Source: Pseudolysobacter sp964466115
Lineage (GTDB): Bacteria > Pseudomonadota > Gammaproteobacteria > Xanthomonadales > Rhodanobacteraceae
Direction of reading: 5' to 3'
DNA: 64,000 nucleotides
Assembly: GCA_964466115.1 (NCBI GenBank)
Contig: CAYXMH010000007.1
Span: forward strand, 47,040 to 111,039
The position numbers and the translations under genes are program-made. The notes beneath the pieces were generated by a model, which did no database searches, was not told the DNA's origin, and was given only the letters and a program-made list of their open reading frames with translations. Shown here piece by piece: positions 55,412 through 64,000 of the stretch; the first letter of the stretch is position 1; each line of letters begins with the position of its first letter.

Positions 55412-57574
55412 TCAAACCGGATACCGATGCACCGCATGAACGACGTTCGCACGTCGCACACGACGCAGGATATGCGCCAAATGACTGCGATTGCGGACCT
55501 CGATCGTGAACAGCAAAACCGAGGTGCGCATATCGCGCTCCTGGTATTCCACATTTTCAATATTGGAATCGGCCTCAGCGATCGCCGTTGCGACCGTAGC
55601 CAGTACGCCCGGCTTATTTATGACGATGATGCGCAGCTCAACCCGGTAATCGCCCTGCACCGTGCGATCCCAGCCGATCTCGATGCAACGCTCCGGCGAT
55701 TTACGGAACTCGGCGTGGTTTGGACATTCCATCTGGTGCACGACAATGCCTTTTCCAGCGGACATATAACCGAAAATATCGTCGCCCGGAATCGGGTGGC
55801 AGCACTTGGCAAAGCTAATGACGCCGCGTTCGGATCCGGTGATCAGGATTTTCTCGGTATGGCGCAGACCTTGCTCATTCGCGGGTGTTTGCTGTCCTTT
55901 TAACAATGCCGCGGTCACTTGCTCTGGGATGCGATTACCCATCGCAATATCCGCCAATAAATCTTCCAGGCGCTTGAACTTGTTGTCCTCCAAATATTGA
56001 TCGAGCACCTCTTGCGGGATGCTGTCGAGCGAGGCATCGCGCGAATCCAAAGCGCGGTCCAACATGCGATGGCCAAGATCAATCGCATCCTCATGCTGCA
56101 ACCGCTTGAGGAAATGCCGGATCGCGGTGCGCGCTTTGCTCGATGCCACATACTCCAACCACTGCGCATTCGGCGTCGCTGATGGCGCCGTAATGATCTC
56201 CACACTCTGGCCACTATTTAGGCGCGTGCGCAATGGCACGAGCTTCTGGTCCACCCGTGCCGCAACCGCGTGGTCGCCGACATCGGTATGCACGGCATAG
56301 GCAAAATCGAGTGCGGTGGCATTGCGCGGCAAGGCCAAGATTTGGCCTTTCGGGGTAAACAGATACACCTCGTCTGGAAATAAATCGACTTTTACGCTTT
56401 CCAAAAATTCCAATGACGAGGATTCGCGCATTTGCGCATCGACTAGACCGGCCACCCACTCGCGCGCGCGTTTTTGCGCACCGGTGGCGGTGGCACCATC
56501 GGTTTTATAAATCCAATGGGCCGCAACGCCGTGTTCGGCAATCGCGTCCATTTCTTCGGTGCGGATCTGAATTTCGATCGGCGCACCGAATGGCCCGAAC
56601 AGTACCGTATGCAAAGATTGGTAGCCATTTGCCTTCGGCAAGGCGATGAAGTCTTTGAACCGCGAATCCAACGGCTTGAACAGCGAGTGCACGGCACCCA
56701 AGGCTTGATAGCACTGCATCACCGAATCGACCACCACGCGAAAGCCGTAAACATCGATCACCTGGGCGAACGATTTATGTTCGCCGCTCATTTTTGAATA
56801 AATGCTGTACGGTGATTTAATCCGGCTGATCATGCGATGCCGGATTTGCTCTTGCATCAACTTCATCGACAACGCGGTTTCTATCTTGGACATGGCCTCG
56901 CGGCGATTACCCAGCAAGCTCTTGATGCGATCGGCAATAACCCGATAACGAACCGGGTGCAATACGCGGAAACCGAGATCTTGCAATTCCGCACGAATGC
57001 CGTTCATACCCAGACGTTGTGCAATCGGCGCGTAGATTTCCAAGGTTTCAAGCGCAATGCGCCGACCCGCTTCCGGCGACATCGACGCCAGCGTGCGCAT
57101 ATTGTGCAAACGATCGGCCAATTTAATCAGGATAACGCGCAAGTCACGCGCCATTGCCAATAGCATTTTACGAAAACTTTCCGCGGCAGCCTCTTGGCGG
57201 CTTTTGAACTGCAAGCGGTCGAGCTTAGTTACCCCCTCGACCAACTCGCTGATGGCTGCGCCGAATTCCGCTTCGATATCGGCGCGCGATAACGGGGTGT
57301 CTTCCAACGTATCGTGCAGGATTGCGGCGATGATCGTTTCTGCATCAAGACCAAGCTCCGCTAAAATTCCGGCAACGGCGATAGGATGTGTGATGTAAGG
57401 TTCGCCGCTCTTGCGCGTTTGTCCCGCGTGCGCCTTTGCCCCAATTTGGTACGCACGCCGCACTTCGGCAATTTGTTCCGGCGTTAAATAGGTGGCGAGG
57501 GATCGCTCTAACGCCAATACATCCCCGGGCAGCTTCTGGGTCAACGACACCCGCTTGGTGGGGGCCGGACTCAT
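55412..57574 (-). CDS. spoT: Bifunctional (p)ppGpp synthetase/hydrolase SpoT
   Basis: 720 aa. HD hydrolase domain with an intact HDTLEDT; synthetase domain with YGFRVVV, RFKDFIALPKANGYQSLHT (the RxKD form of bifunctional enzymes) and IEIQIRTEEMDAIAEHGVAAHW. Then TGS (VYLFTPKGQILALPRNATALDFAYAVH), a helical region, a zinc-finger-like CCHPIPGDDI and a C-terminal ACT domain. ATG 57574 has GAGG five bases upstream; GTG 57580 is less likely. It follows rpoZ on the same strand. Confidence 0.97.
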   Translation of the reverse strand: MSPAPTKRVSLTQKLPGDVLALERSLATYLTPEQIAEVRRAYQIGAKAHAGQTRKSGEPYITHPIAVAGILAELGLDAETIIAAILHDTLEDTPLSRADIEAEFGAAISELVEGVTKLDRLQFKSRQEAAAESFRKMLLAMARDLRVILIKLADRLHNMRTLASMSPEAGRRIALETLEIYAPIAQRLGMNGIRAELQDLGFRVLHPVRYRVIADRIKSLLGNRREAMSKIETALSMKLMQEQIRHRMISRIKSPYSIYSKMSGEHKSFAQVIDVYGFRVVVDSVMQCYQALGAVHSLFKPLDSRFKDFIALPKANGYQSLHTVLFGPFGAPIEIQIRTEEMDAIAEHGVAAHWIYKTDGATATGAQKRAREWVAGLVDAQMRESSSLEFLESVKVDLFPDEVYLFTPKGQILALPRNATALDFAYAVHTDVGDHAVAARVDQKLVPLRTRLNSGQSVEIITAPSATPNAQWLEYVASSKARTAIRHFLKRLQHEDAIDLGHRMLDRALDSRDASLDSIPQEVLDQYLEDNKFKRLEDLLADIAMGNRIPEQVTAALLKGQQTPANEQGLRHTEKILITGSERGVISFAKCCHPIPGDDIFGYMSAGKGIVVHQMECPNHAEFRKSPERCIEIGWDRTVQGDYRVELRIIVINKPGVLATVATAIAEADSNIENVEYQERDMRTSVLLFTIEVRNRSHLAHILRRVRRANVVHAVHRYPV

Positions 57575-57628
57575 TGCCACCTCATCAGCCGGCTTACGCC
57601 GACCAATACTCGGAATGGTTGCTGTGCA

Positions 57629-57922
57629 TCAAACGTCGTCGGTACCTTTTGCAATGTCTTCGTCAACCTCGGCCGCGGCCCATTCCAGCGCTTCACGCTC
57701 GGCCTTTTCGCGCTCGCGGCGTTCGACTTCGCCAATCAGCTTTTGATCCACTTTACCAAGCGCAATCTCACGCAACGCCAATACCGTCGGCTTATCGTTG
57801 TGGTTTTCCACCATCGATTCGGCACCATTGGCCAATTGACGCGCCCGCTTGGTCGCCATCAACACCAATTCAAAACGGTTATCCACCATCGTCAAACAAT
57901 CTTCCACCGTAATACGTGCCAT
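57629..57922 (-). CDS. rpoZ: RNA polymerase omega subunit
   Basis: 97 aa beginning MARITVEDCLTMVDNRFELVLMATKRARQLA, the invariant omega core, with LALREIALGKV further on. The C-terminal half is charged and acidic. ATG 57922 has GAGG five bases upstream. First of the rpoZ-spoT-ridA-recG series. It assists assembly of RNA polymerase and forms part of a ppGpp site in proteobacteria, which fits its coupling to spoT. Confidence 0.97.
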   Translation of the reverse strand: MARITVEDCLTMVDNRFELVLMATKRARQLANGAESMVENHNDKPTVLALREIALGKVDQKLIGEVERREREKAEREALEWAAAEVDEDIAKGTDDV

Positions 57923-58208
57923 AAACCACCTCAAAAACCAAAGAATTCAGAAAATTAGCTGTCTGCCATTGTACCTTCGCGAATTTGTGCAGTGCAAACA
58001 TAACCTGCGCTGAAGCGATTCAGTTTATCCGCCAAACGCCGATATAGTTACTTAAGCGTTGTTCATAAACAACTTTTATGCCTGCACAAGCTGTCACATT
58101 TGCTTTACCCTAGCCGCAATGCAACGATTCAAACGGATATAAAAGCACGATCATGCGTCTATACCGCCCCTTACTCAATTCATTAAGCTCGCTGGGAGCA
58201 TCCCTCTA

Positions 58209-58988
58209 ATGGCCGTTTCAATGACTGGCAATCGCTCGCTCCTAAGCCTGTTAGTGCTCGTTTTAACCCTGCTGGCCGGCTGCGCCACCTCGATGCCACG
58301 CAAAGACGATCCATGGGAGCATTTCAACCGCAAAATGTTTGGTTTTAATCAAACCATGGACAAAATCGCGATTCGACCTGCCGCCAAGACCTATCGCAAA
58401 CTCACCACCGCCGGTATCCGCCGCATTGTCAGTGATTTCTTCGCCAATCTGCGCATGCCGGTCACGATCGTCAACGATGTTTTGCAAGCGAAACCCAAAG
58501 AGGCGTTGGTTAGCACCGGGCGGTTTCTAGTCAATACGACGGTCGGCGTGCTCGGTTTGTTCGATCCGGCCAGTAAAATGGGCTTGGAGTACGATCCCGA
58601 GGATTTCGGTATTACCCTGGCCAAATGGGGAGTCCCGGAAGGCCCCTACCTGGTGCTACCCTTGATCGGCCCAACCACCGTGCGCGATGTGGTGCGTTAT
58701 CCCGCCGACGGCGCCATCGATCCGTTATCGCGATACGGCCGCGAACAACACGATTACTGGCCAACGCTGGTGTTTCTGGTGAGCTTGCGCGCTCGCAGGC
58801 TGGATACCGACTCCCTGCTCGATACTGCCTACGATCCTTATCTCTTTGCCCGCGACGCGTACCGCCAATACCGTTTGTACGACGTCTACGACGGCCATCC
58901 GCCAATGGAAATGCTGCAATATTTGCAAGGCAGCGACGACGTCGATCCCGAGCAGTTGCTGGATGAGCAAAAGAAAACGCCGAACTAG
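58209..58988 (+). CDS. mlaA: Outer-membrane lipid asymmetry lipoprotein MlaA (VacJ)
   Basis: 259 aa with a lipobox (LLAGC, Cys 25). Family sequence is clear: DPWEHFNRKMFGFNQTMDKIAIRPAAKTYR, NLRMPVTIVNDVLQAKP, DFGITLAKWGVPEGPYLVLPLIGPTTVRD. It removes phospholipid from the outer leaflet with a porin and hands it to MlaC. ATG 58209 or ATG 58221 could start it. The other mla genes are not in the window. Confidence 0.96.
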   Translation: MAVSMTGNRSLLSLLVLVLTLLAGCATSMPRKDDPWEHFNRKMFGFNQTMDKIAIRPAAKTYRKLTTAGIRRIVSDFFANLRMPVTIVNDVLQAKPKEALVSTGRFLVNTTVGVLGLFDPASKMGLEYDPEDFGITLAKWGVPEGPYLVLPLIGPTTVRDVVRYPADGAIDPLSRYGREQHDYWPTLVFLVSLRARRLDTDSLLDTAYDPYLFARDAYRQYRLYDVYDGHPPMEMLQYLQGSDDVDPEQLLDEQKKTPN

Positions 58989-59414
58989 CCCTCATCAAAA
59001 CGCCACCACTGCGCGCCCGCATGGGTAAAACGTTCACCTTAAGCGTAGACGTTCGGTAGCCGGCCTGTCCGGAAAGCACTCTGCTCCGCCTTCAACGAAA
59101 TGCTCCCCCGCCAACAGCGATCTTTTTTGATCGAGTTTCTCCTTCTTTTACGAATATCTGAAGTAACCGATCAAGAGGTCGTATCGAAGCTCAGCTTAGG
59201 CCGTGCACTTTTTTAACGCTCCGATCGGGAGAAGGCAACCAACACGGTGGATGAAGGTGGCGCAATCCCGTGCGCTAGCTCTGCCCGCATCTTCCTCCGG
59301 TGCATAGCGCCGCCTTCTCTCGATGGGAGCCCCTCTTGCGCAAAGCAATGCTTTGCCTCATCGGGATGATGTTCATTTAAAAATTTATGCCATTCCAACT
59401 CTAAGGAAATCGAG
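58989..59414. other. Non-coding stretch after mlaA
   Basis: About 425 bases. A 61-codon frame on the minus strand (59213-59398) starts at TTG without a Shine-Dalgarno and I do not accept it as a gene. GAGAAGGC at 59229 pairs with GCCTTCTC at 59312, so this part may be a decayed repeat. Nothing else is evident. Confidence 0.4.
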
Positions 59415-59867
59415 ATGCGCTTTAATTACTTAACCACCGTTGCGGCGCTAAGCCTAACGGCTTTATCGGGCTGCGCCACCATCACCCGCGGCACAACTCA
59501 AGCTTGGACCGTGAACACTCAACCAAGTGCGGCCACCATCACACTGTCTAGCGGAGAGACTTGCCAAAGCCCATGCACACTAAAATTGCGCCGCAAATTT
59601 CCATTTACGGTTGATATATGCAAACCCGGTTACAAACGCGTGGATACCACCGTTCAAACCCAAGTCGCCGGTGCGGGCGCGGCGGGTATGGCAGGTAACG
59701 TATTGGTCGGCGGCATCATCGGTGCCGGCATTGATGCCGGCAGCGGAGCAATGAAAGACCTTGTCCCCAATCCACTGGACATCACCTTGGAGGGAGAAAC
59801 ACCAGGTTGCGATGAACCGCGGGTGCCGCAACCGCCGTTGGGTGCGGCAGCAAAACTTAAGCATTAA
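59415..59867 (+). CDS. Lipoprotein with PEGA-like domain
   Basis: 150 aa with a lipobox (TALSGC, Cys 20). The mature part begins ATITRGTTQAWTVNTQPSAATITLSSGETCQSPCTLKLRRKFPFTVDICKPGYK, a PEGA-like beta sandwich with a Cys pair, followed by a Gly/Ala-rich hydrophobic stretch (AGAGAAGMAGNVLVGGIIGAGIDAGSGA) like the glycine-zipper of envelope proteins. AAGGA lies eight bases before the ATG. Function unknown. Confidence 0.85.
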   Translation: MRFNYLTTVAALSLTALSGCATITRGTTQAWTVNTQPSAATITLSSGETCQSPCTLKLRRKFPFTVDICKPGYKRVDTTVQTQVAGAGAAGMAGNVLVGGIIGAGIDAGSGAMKDLVPNPLDITLEGETPGCDEPRVPQPPLGAAAKLKH

Positions 59868-59881
59868 TGATGGCCTAATTC

Positions 59882-59913
59882 CAGCGTCGAGATGCTGGAG
59901 CTTCTCGACGCTG
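59882..59913. terminator. Hairpin between convergent genes
   Basis: A perfect 11-bp stem (59882-59892 with 59903-59913) with a 10-base loop, between the lipoprotein (plus) and the beta-propeller gene (minus). No long U tract, so terminator activity is likely but not certain. Confidence 0.5.
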
Positions 59914-59938
59914 CAACCCACGAATTAGGGCGGCACAA

Positions 59939-60943
59939 CTAACCCTCAAAGCCATTACGAAAAACGGCATCTGAATCGCTATACAAAATCTTGCCACCCG
60001 ATCCCACCGCAACGAATCGACCGTGCCCCCAAGCAACGCCGTCAAGATACTCGGTTGTTCCGGATGTTTGTCCGCTCCAAACCGTGCCATTCGTCGAGCT
60101 TAAAATGGTGCCATTTGCTCCAACCGCAATATATTGCGAGCCACTTGAGACGACGGCCAAAAGGTTTTGTGTTCCCGCGGATTGAGGTGTCCAAGTCACC
60201 GCAGTAGGCGAGGTCAAAAGCGCAACGGGTTGCCCCGCCATGCTGTTCGCCCCCACTTCCACGTATTGCGAGCCGCTCCAGGTAACGCCGAAAAGGTAGT
60301 TGGTGGTTCCTGAGGTGCGCGCTGTCCACGTCGTGCCGCCATTCGGCGCGGTCAGAATGGTACCGACGGATCCAGCCACCACGTATTGGTTTCCACCCCA
60401 AATAACGCGAGACAGTGTCGTCGATGCGCCAGAGGTCTGTCGCACCCAACTACCGCCTGTGGCGGATGTCAGAATCATACTGCCCATTCCATCTACATCG
60501 CCAACAACCACAAATTGCGAACCGTTCCACGTAATACCTTTAAGAGCAGTAAGACCGGCTCCGGATGACTGTACTCCCCACGTCACCCCAGTCGGCGAGG
60601 TTCGCATCGTGCCAAGCTCCCCAACCGCTACAAACTGCGACCCATTCCAAGCAACGCCATTTAAATCGTTTACCGTTCCCGAGGTACGAGGCGTCCAAAC
60701 AATCCCGTCCGGTGAAGTCAGGATCGTACCGCCCACGCCCACAATCACGAACTGCGAACCGCTCCAAATAACGTCATAGAGGTATTGGGTCGTTCCCGAA
60801 ACGGCCGATGTCCACGTGTTTAGATGAGGGGCAGGCACACTGTCTGCTACAGGTTCCGCGGCATGCGCATACGCCAAACCCAACCATCCGGCTACCGCCA
60901 TCGTTCGCGCCATCGAAATGGATACGCGTCGAATTATTTTCAT
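59939..60943 (-). CDS. Exported beta-propeller repeat protein with C-terminal VFRNGFEG tail
   Basis: 334 aa. Signal peptide ending near AYAHAA. The body is about six to seven repeats of roughly 40 residues built on the pattern GSQFVxVGxxGTILTSPxGxxWTxxTSGTTxxLxGVxW, i.e. blades of a propeller of the BNR/Ycf48-like kind. It ends YSDSDAVFRNGFEG; short tails of this form recur, in my memory, at the ends of secreted proteins of Xanthomonadales. GAGGG lies before ATG 60943. No enzyme motif; a binding or scaffold role is likely. Confidence 0.85.
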   Translation of the reverse strand: MKIIRRVSISMARTMAVAGWLGLAYAHAAEPVADSVPAPHLNTWTSAVSGTTQYLYDVIWSGSQFVIVGVGGTILTSPDGIVWTPRTSGTVNDLNGVAWNGSQFVAVGELGTMRTSPTGVTWGVQSSGAGLTALKGITWNGSQFVVVGDVDGMGSMILTSATGGSWVRQTSGASTTLSRVIWGGNQYVVAGSVGTILTAPNGGTTWTARTSGTTNYLFGVTWSGSQYVEVGANSMAGQPVALLTSPTAVTWTPQSAGTQNLLAVVSSGSQYIAVGANGTILSSTNGTVWSGQTSGTTEYLDGVAWGHGRFVAVGSGGKILYSDSDAVFRNGFEG

Positions 60944-61126
60944 AACGACCCTCGCTGTGAGTGTTTAATCTCGCCGCAAACATCCATTACGCAACAATAT
61001 GTCATTTGCAGCGTCCGCATGGAGATTGTGTACACAATCCAAACCCTTGTCGAGAAAGCTGCGCCGCATCAGCACCGATTTACCCCACTTACGCTGCAGA
61101 GCGTTTGAGAAAACAGGGCCTATCGC

Positions 61127-62371
61127 ATGAGGCTATGGCATGCTTGTCCTATGATAGGAGCACTTAATATCGCTATTGTCGGTTACGGCACAGCGGGACA
61201 AGCCGCGGCACTGTACTTAAGCCGCGCAGGCCATCGTTTGCAGATCTTTGAGCGCAGTCCAAGCTTAGGTCCGGTTGGCGCGGGAATCCTGCTGCAGCCG
61301 AGTGGTTTACGTGTATTAGCCGATCTTGGCTTGTTCACCGCCGCGCAATCCTGCGGCGCGCGCATTGACGCCCTGTATGGCGCGACCATCGACGGCCGCC
61401 GCGTGATGCAAATGCAGTATCGCGATTTACATCCACAGTATTTCGGGCTTGGTCTGCAACGCGGCGCTTTATTTGAGCTTATGCGACGCGCTTACGACGG
61501 TACCGCCGCGATTGCTTGCGGGATTGACATTCAAACGCTGGCATCCGATCGACGCACACTGATCGATGCCAGCGGCCAACGTCATGGCCCTTTTGATTTG
61601 GTATTGGCCTGCGATGGCGCAACCTCCCGCCTGCGTCGCGAGATGACAACGCAAAAATACGACACTGCCTATCCGTGGGGCGCGTTATGGTGCCTTTGTT
61701 CGGATCCGCAACGCCGCTTTCAAGGCGCTTTATGGCAACGCTACGATCGTGCCCGGCGCATGGCCGGGGTATTACCGGTCGGGCGCCTTCCCGGCGAACC
61801 GGATGCCGAGCAGCGCGTCAGTTTTTTCTGGAGTTTGCCGCAATCGGCGCTGCAACAATCGGGAAACTTGGATTTATCATCATGGAAAGAGGAAATTGTA
61901 AACTATTGGCCAGAAACCGCGGCATTACTTACGTCGATCACGACGGTGCAGCAGTTGGCCAAAGCCAACTACCGCGACGCCGTTTTACGGCGTTTTTATC
62001 AAGATCGCCTGGTATTTTTAGGCGACGCCGCCCATGCGATGAGCCCGCAATTAGGCCAAGGTACGAACATGGCCTTGCTCGATGCACGTGAACTGGCACA
62101 AGCTCTGGCACAAGAGCGCAACATAGAACCAGCGCTGGCGGCGTATAACCGAAACCGGCGCCGTCATGTTCATGTTTATCAGCTCATCAGCCGCTGGCTG
62201 ACGCCGCTGTTTCAATCCAATTATGACGCCGCGGCTTGGTGGCGCGACCGATTGTTTTACCCTTTCAGCCGTACGCCGTTATTACGCGGTGAGATGCTTA
62301 AAGTATTGGCGGGCGTAAAATGCGGTTGGTTCGGACGTTTACCAATGTCATCCACTAGCCACAAGCGCTGA
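61127..62371 (+). CDS. FAD-dependent monooxygenase (UbiH/salicylate hydroxylase-like)
   Basis: 414 aa. N-terminal dinucleotide fold IAIVGYGTAGQAAALYLSRAGH, the DG motif region DLVLACDGATSRLR, and the second FAD motif LVFLGDAAHAMSPQLGQGTNMALLDA. Class A flavoprotein hydroxylase. ATG 61127 has AGGG eight bases upstream; ATG 61151 is nearer the fold and also possible. No pathway genes are adjacent. The substrate is unknown. Confidence 0.88.
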   Translation: MRLWHACPMIGALNIAIVGYGTAGQAAALYLSRAGHRLQIFERSPSLGPVGAGILLQPSGLRVLADLGLFTAAQSCGARIDALYGATIDGRRVMQMQYRDLHPQYFGLGLQRGALFELMRRAYDGTAAIACGIDIQTLASDRRTLIDASGQRHGPFDLVLACDGATSRLRREMTTQKYDTAYPWGALWCLCSDPQRRFQGALWQRYDRARRMAGVLPVGRLPGEPDAEQRVSFFWSLPQSALQQSGNLDLSSWKEEIVNYWPETAALLTSITTVQQLAKANYRDAVLRRFYQDRLVFLGDAAHAMSPQLGQGTNMALLDARELAQALAQERNIEPALAAYNRNRRRHVHVYQLISRWLTPLFQSNYDAAAWWRDRLFYPFSRTPLLRGEMLKVLAGVKCGWFGRLPMSSTSHKR

Positions 62372-62407
62372 TCGCAAACAATCAAAAACTCTGTTGACGC
62401 AGCCACC

Positions 62408-62445
62408 CAGAGCCCTCCGCGGTAACGCAGCGGAGAAACGCTCTG
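62408..62445. terminator. Hairpin between convergent genes
   Basis: Nested stems CAGAGC/GCTCTG and CTCCGC/GCGGAG, 37 bases after the monooxygenase stop. No U tract. Terminator-like. Confidence 0.4.
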
Positions 62446-62491
62446 AGAGACTGTGTATTTCTCGATCTTGCGATTTAGAGCTGGATCAGGA

Positions 62492-62839
62492 TTACGGGCA
62501 CCCCCCGAGTGGATTGCGAATCTGTATCCACACTTTTTCGCCGTTGAGGTGTATCTGTATCCAGGTAAACTCCGTCAACGCGCACGGCCTAACCGTTGGT
62601 GGATCAGACGTTCGCGTAAAAGGGCTGCCACCGTTTGAGCTGGGATTCTTTGCGGGATTGTCGCTGGAAGGCTGGTCCGGAAGCGCGGGGCCCGGCGAAT
62701 CGCCTGAGCCACCGGGAGCAGGAATCACCGGCAATCCGCCTCCTGAACCTTCATTGGTTGGACCGCCTGCTTGGGCAACAGAAACACACCCACCCAAGCC
62801 CATTGCCATCAAAAGAACTTTTATTGGTTTGCAGCGCAT
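62492..62839 (-). CDS. Small exported Pro/Gly/Ser-rich protein
   Basis: 115 aa. It starts MRCKPIKVLLMAMGLGGC, with a possible lipid-attachment Cys or cleavage at SVAQA before GGPTNEG. A low-complexity Gly/Pro/Ser linker (about 26-80) is followed by a short folded-looking end (CALTEFTWIQIHLNGEKVWIQIRNPLGGC) with two Cys. AAAAGGAG lies seven bases before the ATG, which strongly supports a real gene. Function unknown. It lies downstream of the RHS gene on the same strand but 418 bases away, and its export signal argues against an immunity role. Confidence 0.7.
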   Translation of the reverse strand: MRCKPIKVLLMAMGLGGCVSVAQAGGPTNEGSGGGLPVIPAPGGSGDSPGPALPDQPSSDNPAKNPSSNGGSPFTRTSDPPTVRPCALTEFTWIQIHLNGEKVWIQIRNPLGGCP

Positions 62840-63257
62840 GCTGAACTCCTTTTAAAAAAATAAGGGTGTTGCTGCAACGCCGTCTTGCTTGAAAAATTTC
62901 GTTTTGTTTGGCGATGACCTGGCGGGTCCACAACGCATGTGCCTCACACAGTTATCGCTTTAGCAAACGCTTTCATTTTCCTCACAACGAACGGATTGCT
63001 ATTAAAGGAGTGCGTAAAACGGCGCCCAAGATGGCCATCTATTTTGGGCCGATCGGCCGCATGACATAAAAATTTGCAATTCGAGTGATCGCTATCACAC
63101 TATCGGGAGTGCTGGCGCTTATTTAGAGACTGACAGCCGTTACGCAGACCAGATCGCTAATGAGTGATTGGATACAAGGTGTTTTTTCAACGAAGTCGAA
63201 CTGCAGCGAACGGTGGGGGTTCACCCACCGTTCGCTAAATTCAAGGTTGCGGCAATT
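62840..63257. other. Non-coding stretch with a 13-bp hairpin after the RHS gene
   Basis: About 418 bases. A perfect 13-bp stem (63205-63217 with 63224-63236, 6-base loop) lies 22 bases after the RHS stop; no U tract follows. No open frame with a good start is seen, so no immunity gene is present directly after the RHS gene. The promoter of the small exported protein must be here. Confidence 0.5.
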
Positions 63258-64000
63258 CTAGAATTGGCTTGCCAACGTCCAAATTCCATCAAACAGTTCT
63301 TCAACGAAAGCGCCTGCCGAACCTACCAAAGAGCCTGCACCACCCAACAACGACCCTGCGGCAACTTCCAGAGCCAATGGTGCCGCAACCATTAAACTCA
63401 TCGATACTTGGGGCGGTATGCCGCTGCCTTCGGGATCTCCCATATACGGATCGCCCATTCCGTAGGCAACTCTCTCCCAATAAGAAGCATCCGCATAGCC
63501 TTCACCGGTGACGGGGTCTATGCCCGTGTCACGGGCCGAAGTAGCGCCTGGAAGACTAGCATTTGCCGAATTGAGTTGATCAAACTGCTGTTGATGGGCG
63601 CCACCGCGACACGGACCATTATTAAAAGCAGCAGCCGCTCGATTATAAATGCCTTGCACGTACAATCTGCCCTCTTGCGCATGACGCAAAAAAGGATGTC
63701 GTGGGTCGGACACATTGCCATCAACCGCTCCAATTTGATTATCCAAATCTCGCAAAATATCATTAGCCGCGGTCATTAATTGCACCAGACCCAAACAATC
63801 CACATTGCTACCATTGCGATTGTTTGCATGACTGAGCATTAATTCCGCCCGCCCTACAATGAAATTGTCGTATAACCCTTGTTGTGGGACGTTGAGGAAT
63901 TTTTTTACCATGCGCGGAGAAGGAACCAATCCAGTCGGGTCATTTGCATTGACCGTATTGTTGCCAACATACGCATACAAATTAACACCCCCCAGCTCCC
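63258..64000 (-). CDS. C-terminal end of an RHS-repeat protein, N-terminus cut by the window edge
   Basis: The frame is open to the right edge; the visible part is about 247 residues. It begins ELGGVNLYAYVGNNTVNANDPTGL, the RHS-associated core motif (normally ending DPxGL) that precedes the variable tip. The following 225 residues (VPSPRMVKKFLNVPQQGLYDN ... VEELFDGIWTLASQF) are the variable C-terminal domain, with a hydrophobic Gly/Ala/Leu stretch near the end. RHS tips are often toxins, but I recognise no toxin fold, and no immunity-like gene follows. It may equally be a wall-associated RHS/YD-repeat protein. Confidence 0.85.
   Translation of the reverse strand, partial: ELGGVNLYAYVGNNTVNANDPTGLVPSPRMVKKFLNVPQQGLYDNFIVGRAELMLSHANNRNGSNVDCLGLVQLMTAANDILRDLDNQIGAVDGNVSDPRHPFLRHAQEGRLYVQGIYNRAAAAFNNGPCRGGAHQQQFDQLNSANASLPGATSARDTGIDPVTGEGYADASYWERVAYGMGDPYMGDPEGSGIPPQVSMSLMVAAPLALEVAAGSLLGGAGSLVGSAGAFVEELFDGIWTLASQF

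Noticed and set aside
59213..59398. 61-codon frame on the minus strand after mlaA
   Set aside because: TTG start, no ribosome site, and the region shows inverted repeats; more likely decayed repeat than gene.
62394..62855. 153-codon frame on the plus strand
   Set aside because: It is antisense to the small exported protein, which has a strong Shine-Dalgarno and signal peptide; the plus-strand translation has no domain character.
1..64000. tRNA, rRNA, tmRNA, CRISPR array, insertion sequence or prophage
   Set aside because: No cloverleaf-like sequence, spaced direct-repeat array, transposase or phage gene is evident on reading; the only tyrosine recombinase is the housekeeping XerD.

Overview
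The window looks like chromosomal DNA of a gammaproteobacterium, most likely of the Xanthomonadales (Lysobacterales) group. The type II secretion (T2SS) genes run in the order E-F-G-H-I-J-K-L-M-N-D, the arrangement of the Xanthomonas xps locus. The rpoZ-spoT-ridA-recG neighbourhood is also typical of gammaproteobacteria. One secreted protein ends in a VFRNGFEG tail that I associate, from memory, with secreted proteins of this order. GC content looks moderate rather than high. I do not name a genus. I see no tRNA, rRNA, CRISPR array, integrase-flanked island or insertion sequence.

Layout. 1-4672 (minus strand): a polysaccharide export operon with the ABC-2 permease wzm, the ATPase wzt with a C-terminal carbohydrate-binding domain, a SAM methyltransferase with a coiled-coil tail, and a glycosyltransferase-like gene cut by the left edge. 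4811-10315: a parvulin isomerase, two secreted proteins that are probably cell-surface, and a membrane acyltransferase. 10425-26414 (minus strand): an apparently continuous, tightly overlapping set of purL, a small membrane protein, gspEFGHIJKLMND and a lipoprotein. 26521-34440: dsbC, xerD, an RDD membrane protein, an ATP-grasp protein, a membrane diguanylate cyclase and a three-gene ABC exporter. 34553-38747: a signalling cluster of a PAS-GGDEF-EAL-receiver protein with degenerate motifs, a response regulator and a soluble histidine kinase. 38951-44918: a TonB-dependent receptor and a very large secreted subtilisin-like protease, a plausible T2SS substrate. 45500-51406: gltA, a zinc-free type B L31 gene with a strong dyad upstream, and a 1368-residue MscK-like channel carrying an N-terminal periplasmic ligand-binding domain. 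51599-58988: a nucleoside hydrolase, recG, ridA, spoT, rpoZ and mlaA. 59415-64000: two exported proteins and a lipoprotein, an FAD monooxygenase, and the C-terminal end of an RHS-repeat protein cut by the right edge.

Main points of interest. (1) The Venus-flytrap/MscK fusion at 47300-51406 has the layout of a ligand-gated mechanosensitive channel. (2) Two different dispersed repeats lie at the 5' ends of genes. One copy supplies the start codon and about 19 residues of recG, a sister copy sits just before xerD, and a second repeat family separates gspH from a TTG-started gspI. (3) GspE has lost three of the four cysteines of the usual zinc motif. (4) A 27-bp dyad lies between rpmE2 and the channel gene. 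(5) The methyltransferase next to wzt has the features of a chain-terminating enzyme.
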